From contig CM063283.1 of the NCBI GenBank assembly GCA_032173965.1, positions 41,351,743 through 41,415,742 of the forward strand: DNA of 64,000 nt, written 5' to 3'. The stretch comes from Sitta carolinensis (taxonomy: Eukaryota; Chordata; Aves; Passeriformes; Sittidae). The first letter of the stretch is position 1. Each line of letters starts with the position of its first letter. The notes under the pieces were generated by a model. It did no database searches. It had not been told where the DNA came from and saw nothing but the letters and a program-made list of their open reading frames with translations. Positions 49,072 through 62,900 of the stretch are shown piece after piece. The translations under genes were made by a program, and so were the position numbers.

Positions 49072-50634
49072 CATCTGTATAACAAAGATACAGTTCAAGT
49101 TCTAGAAGATAAAGATTAATAAATTAGACATAAATCCTTTTTATTTTTTAAAGAATAAAGATATTATGTCACTACAAAAATTAAAGATGTTGTTGCAGAT
49201 GGAACAACAAAACCATATAATAGACAACAAAAAATACTGATATAATAGAATTTTATATTTTTTGTCCAGAAGCAAGTCAACGGGGTACTGTGTTTTATAT
49301 CATGTAAGCATAATTGAAATATATTAATAATCTGTTCAGTGAATTAATATTTTGAAATCTGTACACATCAAAGAAAAACAGAACTTCAGATTTCACTAAT
49401 GGTGTTGAGTTTGTAGCTGGCAATCAGGCTACTGCATTTTAACAGGACTTAAAATCTAGCAAGTGCAATGCAGACAGAGTATGACTAGATCTTTTTTGAG
49501 ATGTTTCCTTTTATTAGTTTATAACTACTAATAACTTATGAAAATATTATTGCAATAAAAAGGCATGTAGAAGAAAACACTAGATTCCATGTTTCATGAA
49601 TGTTGTCACAAAGCAGTCTAATTAGTATACTTGTACTAAATTTGGTAAAACTACAGAGTAAATAGATTTTTATTTTACATGGCTTAATTTTGATCCTTGT
49701 GGGTTTTTTCTAATGCAAAATTAAACCAAATTATTTATGTCCAGTAAAAATATGATTTGAATATTGTTAACTTAATAGACTTCTCTTCCCTCTAGTTGTT
49801 GGATCAGAATTTGTAAATATTCTTTCAGACAGTTGGGAAAATTATCTTTTCTCCTTTTCCCCTTTTATTGGTATAATTTTCTTTAAAACTTAATGCTATG
49901 TGAAAGCTTTCTGTCTTGTCACTGACAATGACCAAATATTATTCCATGCTTAATTTTTCAATGCATGTATTCTTATTGCACAAATACCTTTGAAAAATTA
50001 ATTTCCTTCATTGTCACAGTAAGATAAAGAAGCCCAATTGAATATAGTACCTGAGCAGTCGATGGGATTTTTCCAAACACGGTTTCCCAGGGCTCTCTCT
50101 AAAGCCTATCAAAGGCAATAGAAGATTTAAACTGATTTCAGTGTGTACTAGAAGAGAATACATTCAGGATATTCTCTCACAAGTTGTACAGGACAAGATA
50201 TGCTTAAAATTCTAACATAATAAAATAAAGATAAGACATACAGATGCCATTACCCAAAATGAACCACTGTCATCAGAGCTCATTTGCTATTACTAAAGGA
50301 TATTTTATTCCTGTAGACATAGAAGAAAAAGTGTATTCAGACCTTCTTTTTTGGTAACATAGTTTAGACACTGCCTTTACTGAAAAGTGAGCACATAGTT
50401 CATTAAACACCAAGTATGCTGATTTACAGGGGTGAAGAATATAAATAACATTTTCTCTGATTATATCAGAATAGGCATCTCTTTTGGGATGATAAGGACT
50501 TCAATGGATCAAGCAGGGGCTTAGAAGCTAAGTGATAGCAATATACTTCAGACGTTTTTAAGACTGAATGTTTTTCCATTTGGGACTCCAAATCATCTTT
50601 GATTTGGTGTATGAAATTACTTCTATGATGTTTG
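49072..50634. other. non-coding DNA, nothing recognised
   Basis: AT-rich sequence with no supported gene or repeat. Confidence 0.45.
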
Positions 50635-51080
50635 AGAATGGGACCACATGAGTGATTAGAGGTCTGGAGAAACTGCTCTGTGAGAAAAACCTGAAGTCTC
50701 TACTCCCTGGAGGAGCAAAGGCTCAGGGGAGGACTTAATCAAAGTATTCCAGTATTTAAGGGCAGCTACAAAGAGAAAGATCATTTATTCTCTTCATAAG
50801 AAGACATACAGAGAAGGCGAGGGACAGGAGCTACAAGTTGCACTGGGAGAGATTGCATTTTGATATAAGAAAGGAATTTTTTACAGTGAAAACAATCAAT
50901 CCCCAGGAACCACATCCCCAGAAACACTGTAGTTTTCTTATTGCTGGAGAGTGTCAGCGTTTGGTTGCATGGTGGGCTAGGTAATCTTACCTAGACTCCA
51001 CTTCACACAAAAGGTTGAACCAGATAAGCTCCAGAGGTCCCTTCCTAACTGGGCTGCTCTACAATTCTATGATTCCATGA
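50635..51080 (+). mobile_element. CR1 LINE 3' end
   Basis: The order of phrases is that of the avian CR1 3' region: 'GAGGACTTAATCAAAGTATTCCAG', 'TATTTAAGGGCAGCTACAAAG', a purine-rich 'GATATAAGAAAGGAATTTTTTAC', then 'GAACCAGATAAGCTCCAGAGG' with 'TCCCTTCCTAAC'. It ends in the terminal ATTCTATGATTCCATGA repeat. This covers the end of ORF2 and the 3' UTR of the plus-strand element. It is 5'-truncated and coding frames are broken. Confidence 0.82.
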
Positions 51081-51112
51081 AAAGTGGCTGCTCTATTCCC
51101 CCATAAGGCTAA

Positions 51113-51860
51113 CAACCAAATCACAGAAACATATGTTTTGAAAGGAATATCCAGAGGACACATAGTAATCACTTCTGAAATTATGGTCTATGGTCTAATT
51201 ATATTAAATTGCACAAAATCTCTTTCAGTCAACTTTTGAATGTCTCCAAGAATGGATGCTCTACAAACTCTTTGGTAACTTTTCCAGTGTTCAATCACCT
51301 TCTATTTTGTCCTTAAAATGACTCAGGCCTCCCCTCCTTACAGCTTGTTTCCATCACCTTCATTGTGCTTATCTAGGGAATCTGGCTCCATCTTTGTATC
51401 CTCCAACCAGATGCAGGCAAGAAGGCTTATTCCTTCAAAGATGAATAAACCAAATTTTCTCACCCTCTCCTCACACCTGCATCCACCTTCCAAAGTCTTT
51501 GTTCCATGAAGATCCCAAAATGGGACACAACAGTCACATCTGGTGACCTCACAATTCCCAAATAGAGTACAAGAGTCATTACCTTGGGCCTGATGGCTGT
51601 GTTCTTGGTAATACAGTCCAATACGTCATCAACCTTCTTTGATGCAAGGCTACTCTATTGATATATGTTCAACACACTGTCCACCAGGATCCTAGGACCT
51701 TTTATACAAACCTGCATTTTTCCCAGTGAGTCTCCTATATGGTCAGTTAAATCCAATTCTCATTTTCTAGAGTAATGAACAGAATTTCTGTCCTTTGCCA
51801 TAGTTTTAAAGATTCATGCAAAATTTTGGAGAGTTTAGCAGGCATTTCTCTTGACTTTGT
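51113..51860 (-). mobile_element. older CR1 LINE copy, reverse orientation
   Basis: The plus strand starts AAATCACAGAAACATATG, continues with 'GAATGTCTCCAAGAATGGATG', 'CCAGTGTTCAATCACC', 'CCAAAATGGGACACAACAGTC', 'CTTTGATGCAAGGCTACTC' and 'GTCCACCAGGATCCTAGGACC'. This is the reverse complement of the CR1 3' UTR and adjoining ORF2, heavily diverged. Its 3' end faces the 3' end of the neighbouring plus-strand CR1 across about 30 bases. Confidence 0.72.
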
Positions 51861-51884
51861 CCACACTAAAGTTAGGATTTTGGT

Positions 51885-51917
51885 TTGTTGATTTTTTGTT
51901 GTTTTGTTTTTGTTTTT

Positions 51918-51954
<37 letters not shown>

Positions 51955-51974
51955 TTTGGTTTTTTTTTTTTTCA
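51885..51974. repeat. T-rich tract with poly(T) runs
   Basis: TTTTTG units give way to a run of over 30 T (about 51919-51953) and a second run of 12 T. It abuts the far end of the older CR1 copy. Confidence 0.9.
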
Positions 51975-53749
51975 GAAATTTATTTCGGACAAGATGTGCT
52001 TAAGAAGACTTTCAGTGGATTAGCAAAAAATTGTCCCCTGACTCAAAACTTTAAGTTTTTGCAATCAGAAAGTAGTGTTAAATGTATATTTCAAAAATTT
52101 GCTAACTTTTTCTATACTATCTGCTTTAAAAGTGAAGATTTGTATTAAATATTGTTTTTCTGGTGGCTCAAATATGGCTTTAGTTCAAAATATTTTTATG
52201 TACTTCTTCTAATAAGACTGTAGTACTCCTTTAAAAAAATCCTTCCTTTGTAAGGAAAAGAAAGAAGAAAACCAGTTTGCTATCAAAAGTTTATCTTTTT
52301 CCTTTCTGTCTATTCTATTAGCAATGAAAATTAAGTGCAAGTGTTTTATCTTCAACCAGACAACCAGTTAACATTTAACACTACAGCTCAAGTAATGAAT
52401 TTCTGCCTGAAGAATTTACAATGGGACACAAAAGGAGCTGACAATTTGGCTGGAATTAAAATATTAGCACTCTTTTTTCTAAATGGGAATTGTCCTAAGT
52501 ATGGAGTCCAAACTATTAATGTTGTAGGAAGGATCACTGACATTTGAAAATGAGATATGTCAAAAATATTAGCAAAGCAGCCTAAGAGAAAGAATCATAT
52601 CTGATTGTCAGAACTATTTTTAATGTTGTTTAGTAGTTGTACAAAAAAAAGCTGAATACTAAGAAATGTCCTGACCTACATTTCTATCTTTTTCACAAGA
52701 AGGTAGCCTTTTTGCATCTTATAGAGCTATATTGCCACCCACCATAATGATTACTTCCAAAATACAAATTACTGCATGAATAGGGATCTTTAGTGCATGG
52801 CATGTTGAGAGAACTTCATAAAGAATGGGTGACATGAAGAGATATGAACTACATCAAGCTATACAACTGTTTGCATTCTGAGGCATGCAGGTAAATTGAG
52901 TGTTAGTGCTTTTATACCAGCATTAAAAAATAAAAAGTCATTTTGCAAGATGTTACTGTAAAAATCTTACACCACCTTCATGAAAAAGACGAAGACACAC
53001 TTTTCAAACAGAACAAAAACCACAATAACAGACCACATTTATTAATGTAAGCTTCTGAAACACGTCTCCAGTTGTGTTTCCAGCCCTTTTGGGAGATTAT
53101 CACAGTTAAAGAAGAAAAGATGTTCTTTCCTTTTCTGCAGCTATTCAAGCATACTTTTACATACTGATCCCTGTTGTTCTTGTCTTCAAAGGAGAGGTCA
53201 GGTTCCTATGGTACAGAGAGGAGTAAGGTGCTAAAAAAAAGGGTAAAGAAAAAGAGGAATTGTACCTGAATATCTGTTGTGAAATCAAATTGAGTACATG
53301 CTGCCAGGGTTCCTCTTGATGTCAATGTTAACACCTATGCAAAAGTCAAATGCAATATGAGATTCTTCAGATGGACTGCTAGCTATTTCTTGTTGACTTA
53401 TGATTCCATTACTATCCTAATTGTAGTGTTCCCCAGGTTGTTTTGAGAAGGGCTACTTGAGGCAGCTGGTTTTGAAGACTGACATTTTCTCTCATGCTAA
53501 GAGAATGTTAACACTGTGTCACCATTTATGCCAGTATAAAATTGTTGTGTTAAATTTCTTGGTTTTCTGTGATGTCCATCTTGTACAGCTTGATAATTCC
53601 ACCTATTTCTGGAGTACCATCCACAAATTTATCTAATAAGAAATTTCTTTCCACATTTTAAACCATCTGATCTGATTGACAATTCAGATTAAAGCAGTCA
53701 TAGGGAAAATTGGAGGTAAATTCTTAGAGAAGATACAAAGGAAAAGTGA
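51975..53749. other. non-coding DNA, nothing recognised
   Basis: AT-rich sequence with no supported gene or repeat. Confidence 0.45.
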
Positions 53750-54760
53750 GAAATAGTGAGGAAGGGTAAATCCTGATAAAATTACTACCTAAAGGGAGTA
53801 GTATATATCATTTACCTTGACTTTAGTAAGCCTTTGACACAGTAACCTGGTAAAACTGAAGAAATAAGGATTGGATGGGTGGACAACAAGGCAAATCAAA
53901 AACTCACAGAACTATTCTTTCACTCTGCATTCGAAGGACAGAGATCGTGGTTTTGAAGTCTTAACTGGTAGTGAGCCATGAATGTCATGCTTGGGTAAGT
54001 ACTGGAAATAACACTCTTTAATCTCTTCATCAACAATTTGGAATGTGGGACAAAATACATCATCATTAGATCTATGAACAAAGCCAAACTAAGGGGAATG
54101 TCTAGTGTGCTGAATATCAGGGCTGCCATTCAGAGGTACCTCAAAAAGAAGGAGGATTGGGTTAACAGAAACATCATGAATTCCAGCAAAGACAAATGTG
54201 AAATCTGGCTGCTCAGACAGGGCATGCTCTGACATCAGTGCAGGCTGCTAAGAGACTTGTGAAAGGAACTGAGGGCCAAATGACAATTTAAAATTTAGTT
54301 CAAACAGGTTGAGAGAACTAAGTCACCTCTCCTCAGCCCTGGTGAAGTTGCATTTGTAACGTTGACTCCAGGTTTCAGAGCTGTAGAGACTGACAGACCT
54401 GAAAATGCCTAAAATTAAAACATTAGTGCAGTGAGGGCTCCAGACCAGATTATGTATGAGGAAAGGCTGAAGAAATTTGGTTTGTTTAACTTTGAGAAGG
54501 GAAAGCTCAGTAAAAATATTATTGCAGCCTTCCCTTACATAACAAAGTGATTACAGAGAAAATAGAAGCTGACTTAATTCAGTTTTTCATAGTGGAAGCA
54601 ACCGGCTGCAACAAAAAGTCTCATTGCATAGTGGGAAAAAAAATCACAGTGGAACAATAACATATTCAGACACATTGATCATTCTTGGAAATATAAAAAG
54701 TTAATTTGGAAAAGTTCACAGGTGTCTTGATCTACCTTGGAATCTATTTTTGCTTTGAGA
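53750..54760 (+). pseudogene. CR1 LINE ORF2 C-terminal remnant
   Basis: Recognisable CR1 ORF2 landmarks occur in order: 'TACCTTGACTTTAGTAAGCC' (Y-L-D-F-S-K-A like, RT palm region) near 53813, 'GGATGGGTGGACAACAAGGC' near 53873, 'ATCTCTTCATCAACAATTTGG' (a D/N-I-like RT segment) near 54022, 'GCTGCCATTCAGAGGTACCTC' near 54122, then 'ATGAGGAAAGGCTGAAGAAATTTGG' near 54455. In intact CR1 this encodes the second half of the reverse transcriptase and the thumb. Stops and frameshifts break every frame. Edges are approximate. Confidence 0.68.
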
Positions 54761-57700
54761 ATGATGTTGAAATAAATCTGGTAATGCCTTTTAATCTGCA
54801 TTTTCCATAGTTCTGTCATTCAAACACCGCAGGACTGAATTGTAAGAATAGCAAGCAGAATCCAAAAAAGGTCTACAAAACCAGAGAATTTATGTCAGAA
54901 TGGAAACATTATGGGTTTGGTTGCCATTTCTGTGTTGGGTTGGGTTTTTCAAAGCTATATACTATATGTCTGTTTTTTATTACTACAGAACTGGTGAAAT
55001 GCAGAAGGGTACGATAACCCTGCACTGCCTTTGAATTCCCAGCCCAAGTTTTTTCTGCCATTAAGAGAAAGACTGTATTTTCTCCAAGAGTTGTTTTCCT
55101 TTTTATTTTATCTCCATTGACTGGGACTATTCAGACTATAATCTGCTAGTTTCAGACTACTTTTTCCTTTAATTTAAATAAGGCCCATATTTTCCCCTGA
55201 TTAATTTCTTGTTATTATCAGTTGTGTATGTCTTAGCTGCATGCACTTGTTGAGGAGGTTTCCTGCAAGGCATTTCAAGTTTTCAAGTCTCTCGAAAGAT
55301 TTCTAAAGGCAGACTTGATTTTTTTGACCTCTAACTAAACTTCTCAAAACCATAACTTGCACAAGTATTAGCTCGATTATTAAAGTATTTGGATAATTAC
55401 ATGAAAAAATAACTTTTTCCTTACAGACCTTCAGATTTTTCCTGCCATGACATGACTTTTCTACCAAAGTCAAATCCCAACTGTCTTATGAGCCACTGTA
55501 CAACGTACTGTCAATAAGGTGCTGGTTCTTAGCCTTGAATTCCTCACTACCTTATCCTTCCTGTTTATCTCAGTGTAGAGAAATACATGTTGTTAAAGCT
55601 GAAGATTTTGAATGCTAATTTTTTAAAAAATGTGACATACAAAGAAAGGGTTAAATTTAGAAGCAAGCAAAATTATTGTGAGTGCTATGCACAAACACAC
55701 ATGAAGTGATTTTTAAGCTGTTTCTTTGCCTATTTTTGTGCTGCTTCAAAAGTAACCTGATGCATAATTTTACCCATGAAGATTATCATTCCCATTATCT
55801 TAAGCAATCACTTGTTGAATCCATTGACAAACAAAACATAGTTCAACATTCCTCAAAAAAAAAATTAAAAAATAAAAAAATGAGAAAAAAATTAAAATAG
55901 AAAAGAAAAAACAAATAAACCTATATGTATTTTGATGTGATATTTTCAGACAGCTGTATTTTTCAACCAGCAAATACAACTCAGCCCTAAAATGCATCAC
56001 ATCAAATTACCCTCAGGCCAATAAACATTTCTGAATAACTGTGTGGTAAACCCAGTAAAGATTACAAGACAAGTTAGAATACCAATTACACATGAAAGCT
56101 AGGAGCCACAGAGAAATAAGCAATAAATTGATAAATTATTAAAGACATTAAGGTTAAACAATTAAAGCTAATCACAATTTCTATTCCAGCACAGAGCAAA
56201 ATCTAATAGGGGCCAAGTCCTATAACCTTTCCTATGCACAGGAAATCATTGCTCACACTGAGAGAAAATGATGCCTCTTCAGACACTTGCATCTGTATTT
56301 GATGTTGCTGCACTTTCTTGAAGATTTTAAGGAGAAAATGAGTAGTAGAAAAGCTTCTTTTTAGGGACTTTAGCTAGATGAGAATTTTACCCCAAAAATA
56401 TATAAAAGTTATTTGAATGAGACAGTGCATGAGAGAAAGGACTCTTCAAGAGCTTTTAGCCCTAGGCATTGATGATCTACATTACAATTCCATATACCCT
56501 TATTTCTTACTGCAAAAAAAGCATATTGAAAGTCTAAAAATACAAAAATCCCCTATATTTTTGGTCTCAAGAAACTGTGCTAAACCATTACAGGGGATAT
56601 AAATTTCTCTAATTAAAAGTTTATTACAAATCACCCAAGAAATATTATGACATCTTTTGGGCTTCTTTGCTTGTTTGTTTGCTTATATGCTTTAATTTTT
56701 ATTTTTGTTTCAGTTAGAGAGATAGGTGTTGTAAGCAGGAATAAAAAAAAAATAAGTAATATTTTGTTTTCCTAGTAGCTTAAGAGCTGTCACAAAGCAC
56801 TTGCCCATAAACTACCCCCCAGCAAATGGAGATGATCTGAAAACACTAAAGGAGACAATATGTTTCTTGTTATAGAAATTTCTTCAGGGAAAAGAGAAAT
56901 ATAAATTATTCAGAAAGTTCTGAAGGTTTGGAACAAGTTGTTTATGAAGCACACATGACCATGAGACAACAAATGTGAATGCAGCAATTCTCAAACACAA
57001 TTTTTGCTACAATAAGTGAAAGGTCTAAGTTGAATGATGGTTGACTGAACAGATAAGTGGCTGAGGCCATTTGTCAAGGCAAAAATTGTGTAAAGCCATA
57101 TTTTCTTCATAGTTTAGGAGAAATCACTTCAGTTGAAAGAGGAAGGATTTTGCTACACATTATTAAATTAATTTTATTTGTGATTATAAAGATTTTTTGT
57201 CAAATATACCCCATCTGCTATAACAATGAAGTGAAAAATTTCTCTGAGAAAGCATAAAAAAAAATAGTTTGCTAAATTTAATAGTTGTGCATAAAAATTT
57301 TAATGTTGTACTTTAGCCAAGTGAAAAATATGAACTTTTATGTAAGTCCCCCGAATATTGTACTTATTGTCAAAGATGCTAAATCTATGATACTTTCATT
57401 AATAGGTATTCTATCTTCCTTCGCATTTCATCCAAAATTACTATCTATTTAATCACAATATATATTAAAATCTTCTAGGTACATTAGAAGCAAGCAGAGG
57501 TCCTTGAATTGTCCGCATGAAGGCTGCCTTTATTCCAAGAATTGTTTTGACTCATAATTATTTTAAGCATCGCCTTATTTTTATTCATTTAATATGATAT
57601 TTTGAGGTCTAATTTGTCTGTGGAAGAAAACTGTGTAAAGAGTGGGGTCCTTTTCCTGGGTGCAGACTATGAGCTTAATGAATTCTATATACCATATGCT

Positions 57701-58570
57701 ATATGCTGTTTCAACACACCAAAGTAAAATGAATGGGCAGCATGCAACTGTTTAGTGGAAAACCAGTTGTACAGGTATAATAAATGTTTGTTGAAAAATA
57801 GCAGTCAATATTATAAAGCAACTGTTTATTAAAAAAGTTAATGTTTGCAACAAACACTACAAAGTTTAGGGATCCAAAAAGCAATAACTTGTCACTTCCA
57901 GAGAGGGTTGTAATATGATAAATTGTCAAGAAAAAAAGCAGCTCGATCATCACTGTTGTCTGCCAAGGACATAGTTTATCAATGCCACTACTATAATCAC
58001 AAAGTGACTAAAGAAATTATATTCACACTTGCTCCTAAAAGGCTTGTATGTGATGGCAAAAATGGAAGCTTCTCTTGAGAGTTGTCTAACAAATTATCTA
58101 GAAAGTATTCTGAAAGATGATTTTAAAACAAAGGTGCCATATTAAAATCATGCCACCATTCTTTCTTTTTTACCTTTTTGTCTTTCATAACATTGTTCTA
58201 AGAAACAAGTTTCTGGGTTGTATTTAGAAAATATATCTAAGTATGTATATGTTCTACCCCTTCTGATTTTCCCCAGTTTGTCTTTTTTGTGATATATGTC
58301 TCTATATGAACCCTAGGTAACTAAGATAAGATAGACCAAATTAAATTTTAAAAAGTATCTAAAAAATCAGAAAAAAATTATTTTTTTTAATTTGGATGAC
58401 ATATATAGTGTACTCTGTCCAGCACTTGAATAAATATAATGTGGATTTTTCTTTCAACATTTTTGTCATAGATTTAGATTTTGAGCGTTGTTCCTCTGTG
58501 ATTCTGAGAGTTAAGAAATGCAAAATAATATTCACAGACTTTTGAATGTAATAGTTTAAACATTTTCATT
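54761..58570. other. non-coding DNA, nothing recognised
   Basis: AT-rich sequence with A-runs near 55855-55910. No gene or repeat family was supported. Confidence 0.45.
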
Positions 58571-58576
58571 CAGCTA

Positions 58577-59922
58577 TGACACAGTGCCAGATTTTTTGCT
58601 CTTGCCCAGCCAGCTCCTGGCACTGGGTTGAGAGTGGGCTGCCCCCAGAAAGCTGCGCAATCCAGGGTGCAGCCAGCTGTAGGGCTTTTGCTCTATGGCT
58701 CCAGATGTTCTTGTGCTGGGGGCAGGAACAAGGATGAGGAAGAGGCCTTCTGTTTGAGCTCCAAAGAACTTTATTCCAGAAGAGTTCAGTGACAAAAGAC
58801 TTCGAACACAAGTGTACAAGGTTTGTTATACAAAGTAAGTCTTGGGGGCAGATACAAACGGTCAACCAATAGGGGAGGGAGAGGGGAGGAGCGCATTGGT
58901 TTACAGTACAAAAACTAATGCGGAAATACATGGGAGGGACAAAGGTCACATGGGCCAATGGGGTATCAAGATTTAGGGGATTTCCAAAGGGGAGGTACAA
59001 TCAGGGATTGGCCCAAGGTGGGATTGACAGGGAAGATTCAGGAACAAGGGTCAGGGTGTCTTGGTTTAAGGCAAATTTGGGAAGGGACCTCAAAATAGGT
59101 CCCTCCAGAAAACTAATCTAATGGCCTTTTCCTTCAACTGGTTCAGGAAAGGAAAAGAGGAGAAACAAAATAAAACAAAAAAAAATTCTTTAGAGGAAAG
59201 TGGAAAAAATGTATTTATTTAACAGGCCAAGCACAACAAATGAACACCAAGGAACAAAACTTCCTGTTTCTCCGCAGAGATGACCAATCCAGTTAGTTTG
59301 TGCCGTGGGTGTAGCTCGGCTCGCTCAGTCTGTGTCAGTCCCTGGCACTGGGAAATGCCAGGCCCAAGCCAGGCCCGGTGGGCCACAGGGATGAGTTCTT
59401 GGTGCTCTGCTGGGGGTTAGTCCAGAGTAAGTTTGAACAGTTCCAAGGAAAAAAAAAAGAAACTCACAGTCCGGAAAACTTCTCTGCTTCAGCTAGCCAC
59501 GAACTAATAGAAAGCAAAAGAGAGTTCTCTCCCACCGTCCGCACTGCAGCCAATACTCGCTGTGTCTTCCAAAACTGCAAATTCTTATCTTGATGTTTTG
59601 AAAACACCCGCCTCAGACATTCCACTGCTTCTTCTTCACTCTTAGATCCAGTCTTAAAAGTGCAGAACTCATTTTTGATTTAAACAGACGAATGGGGATA
59701 CAATTCAGCAGTAACCCAGGACATTGGGTAACAGTGACAGACAGGGAAGGGGCTGGAACAAAGGAGGGGAATACAATGAAGGACAGCTTAGGGGTGGTTA
59801 CAACTAAGGGACAAATCAACTTAAGGGAAACATAGGGGTACATTGGAATGAACTGTTAACCCCGGTTTAACAACAAATCAATACAATAAAACAATGAATT
59901 AAACTAAACATGCACCACAGCA
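58577..59922 (-). mobile_element. solo ERVK-like LTR, family B copy 2, with nested insertion
   Basis: The plus-strand edges are TGACACAGTGCCAG and CATGCACCACAGCA. They are flanked by an exact 6-bp duplication CAGCTA (58571-58576 and 59923-59928). The outer parts (58577-59056 and about 59724-59922) align to family B copy 1, including the AT-rich 'AATACAA...AATTAAA' stretch just inside the right end. Copy 1 is 625 bp and this one 1346 bp; the excess is a second LTR inserted at 59057. CTTTATTCC near 58769 is AATAAA on the minus strand. No retroviral gene is inside. Confidence 0.8.
59057..59723 (-). mobile_element. nested solo LTR inside family B copy 2
   Basis: The segment begins TGTCTTGGTTTAAGGC and ends GTAACCCAGGACA. 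The two edges are inverted relative to each other (TGTCTTGG against TGTCCTGG). TGTATTTATTTAAC near 59209 is AATAAA on the minus strand. It accounts for nearly all the extra length of the host LTR. The flanks CAGGG (59052-59056) and TTGGG (59724-59728) match at only three of five bases, so the right edge could instead lie as far as 59741, where a second CAGGG occurs. Confidence 0.6.
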
Positions 59923-59928
59923 CAGCTA

Positions 59929-62900
59929 TTGTTAGATAGCTGCAGACTGAATCACAAGTATCTTATATTTACTTCAACACTCCAATCCTATCTTTATCTC
60001 AGAACAGTGCCTGATGGCATATTGCATTAGCAGTTAAATTGCTTAAATGAAAGTTTTGAATCAAGATGCTCTAAAAATATAAATAATTTTAAATTTTATA
60101 TTAATAATATGTATTTAAGCCATATTAACATAATTAATTCCACTTATCTTGCATATTAAAATATAAATTAAATAGTTCATCAGACTAACTTCTCTATTCA
60201 TGCAAAATTGTTATAGTGCAAAGGGATGGTGAGAATAGTTTATAGATGAAGAGAAAGCACAACCCCAAAAATCTATAGCACTCAATATAAGCACTAAGAT
60301 AGCTAGTACATCTCAGGCACCATAAATCAATTTTATAAACTTTCCTTTCTTTAGATTGTCATATTCATTCATCAATAGTTGCATTCCTGGATATGCTAAG
60401 ACATTTCAAATGGCAGTAAATACCAGTTTTTAGGCCAAATTTTGTTCTGATGTGCTGACCTGACATGCTTTTTCAGTTTCATTAGCTATCTTGACCAAAT
60501 ACTCCAGTGACTGGAGTAGATACTCAAATACCTAGCTCCTACAGAAACACTCAGATTTAGATGTGAAAATAGATGGAGAACTGGCAAAATAATTAACAGT
60601 GCCTAAAGCGATGTTGAACACCCAGCTTTAAGAAAATCTAAAATTTTACCCAGGGGATTCGGAGTGTAATTCAGTTGACCATGCATTGGTGCCTTGTGGG
60701 TTTTGAGATGACAAAGAATATTGCAACTCTTCTCCATCTTCATCCCAGAAAGTATGTCCTTTGTCATGTCTACTAAATAGTGGGTATGTTTGCTATCCCA
60801 AAGCATCTTTTGTGATTCCAGACATCTAGGTCAAACACTCCAAGCACTAATATGATGACAAGGAGTGTCATGTATTGCTCAAACAGAATGTGTTTCACGA
60901 TCTAAACAAGATAATGTCTGTGTTTTGGGTATTTTTTAGCTTTTCTGTATGGGAATTAGTTCTCATCAGCTTATATGGAAAACATGAGACAACACATATG
61001 AGAAATGAGAATAAATGAGAGAAGCCAAAGTACTGCTTTGAAAGTACTCAAATGATCTTTCCCTTTGCATTTTGTTTCACTCATTAATACCATCATGAAA
61101 TTCTAATTGTTTTATATCCACAGTGTTTTTGTCAACTTAGTGTTTTGAGTAAAAAACTTATAGAAATTTTTTGCCCGTTAAAAATAACTATTACATTGCC
61201 TAGAATGCAAAACTAACACCAAGTTATTTAGTAATCTTGCCTTTATTTTTTTCTTCTCAATAAAATATCTGCCAGGAGGGCTGTAATGCTTGGTGTTTTG
61301 ATGCTTGGGTCAGCATAAGAGCAGTAAGTAACATAAAACTTTTTATTTTAGAAATGTCTTTACTAAAACAGCTATTACTATGGAAAACTATGTCAATAGA
61401 AAACAATTTGATTTAGTTGTCTGCAGGAGAGCATCTAGTGTTAGTTGAGACACCTTAGAGTGTCCCTCTAATCATTTTTTGCCTGTTTGGAAGGAGATGC
61501 TTCTCCAATTGGTCCTTTGTCACATCACTGTTTGAATGTCTTGGCCTATAACATCACTGTTGGTCAGGTAAGAGTGAAACATCTTACTTGTCTGAATCTG
61601 TACTTAAAAGGTTAATAAAGCATCAGTGTTCTCAGCAGATTTTTCTCTTTGCTACTTGTCATGAGACTTCACTTACTAAAATTTTTGGGATATTTATTAA
61701 TAATATGGCAGTTTTAAGGTCATCTTGAAACAAATTTGTATTTTAGTGTGCATCATGGAAACTATGGTAACTTTCTGAGTATGAATACAATAATTCAATA
61801 CAATATGTAATCTAGTTAGTTGGTTTGTAGTAGCTGTAGACTGCTATGTGCAATAACTGAAAGATCTCAAGAAAATTCAGCTAGAAAAAATATTCACAAG
61901 TCAAATCAGAGTGGAAACAGTATAGCACTGATTTTCAGCAAGTGCTTAAAGATCATGGCTTTCAGTCTAGCAGACTTACTAAGGTGGTTGCAACGCACTT
62001 TAATTACATGATTGATATGATCTTCAAAAGAAGTATCAGAATTTGGAATGACTCCAGGCTCATAACCATTATACAAGAGATAAAGAGAACAAAATAAACC
62101 TCTGCAGATTACACCTGAGGCCTTTTTCATTAGTAAGCTAATCAATACCAGCTTGCAGAATCAGCATAGGAACAGAAACACAAAAAAACTTCACTTACCC
62201 TAGAGAGAGGAGGATCCTGCAAAAGTGAGGGCTTGGGAAATAAAATGATAACATTGTAACTGGAAAAAAATCCCAAACCCTCACATCAAAGTATTCTTTT
62301 CTAAAATCTGATTTCATTTTGTTCTGTCCATTACTCCTCGTATTGCTTTCCAATTCTACCTTGCCCCAGCACTAAAGAGGAAATTTCCCCTCTGGAAGGT
62401 TTTTATCTTTTATGAACAACATCAGAACTCCTTTTGGTATTTTTCCTCTGAGGGTAAGAAGTATATAAACCAAAGATCATTTTGTTTTCCACTCTGACTG
62501 TATTACTGCACTTGAGGGGAAATTTGTCTTTATAAAAGGGTTTATGACATTTCAGTGCAATACAGTATGGTAACACTTGATAGCTTTCATTTGGTTTTAT
62601 TGCTCTTCCTTTTGCATCAGATTTATGTGTTCTTCATGAAGTTATGAAAAGACAGGAAAACATAATTTTTATCCCTGATTTTTTTCCAAAATATAATTGA
62701 AAAATATAAAAATTTCAAAAATATTATGATTTTTTAATCTATATTTCTTCTCAGTCCAGGGTTCATCCTTTTAATTCCATTCTTTTCTGAGGCTGTAATT
62801 GCAATAAGAGTTTTTGAAATTGAAAGCTAAAGGTGTACGGTATGAGTAAAGAAACTATTGTAGGAATAAAAGATATTATTTAAAGATAATAGCGAATTAC

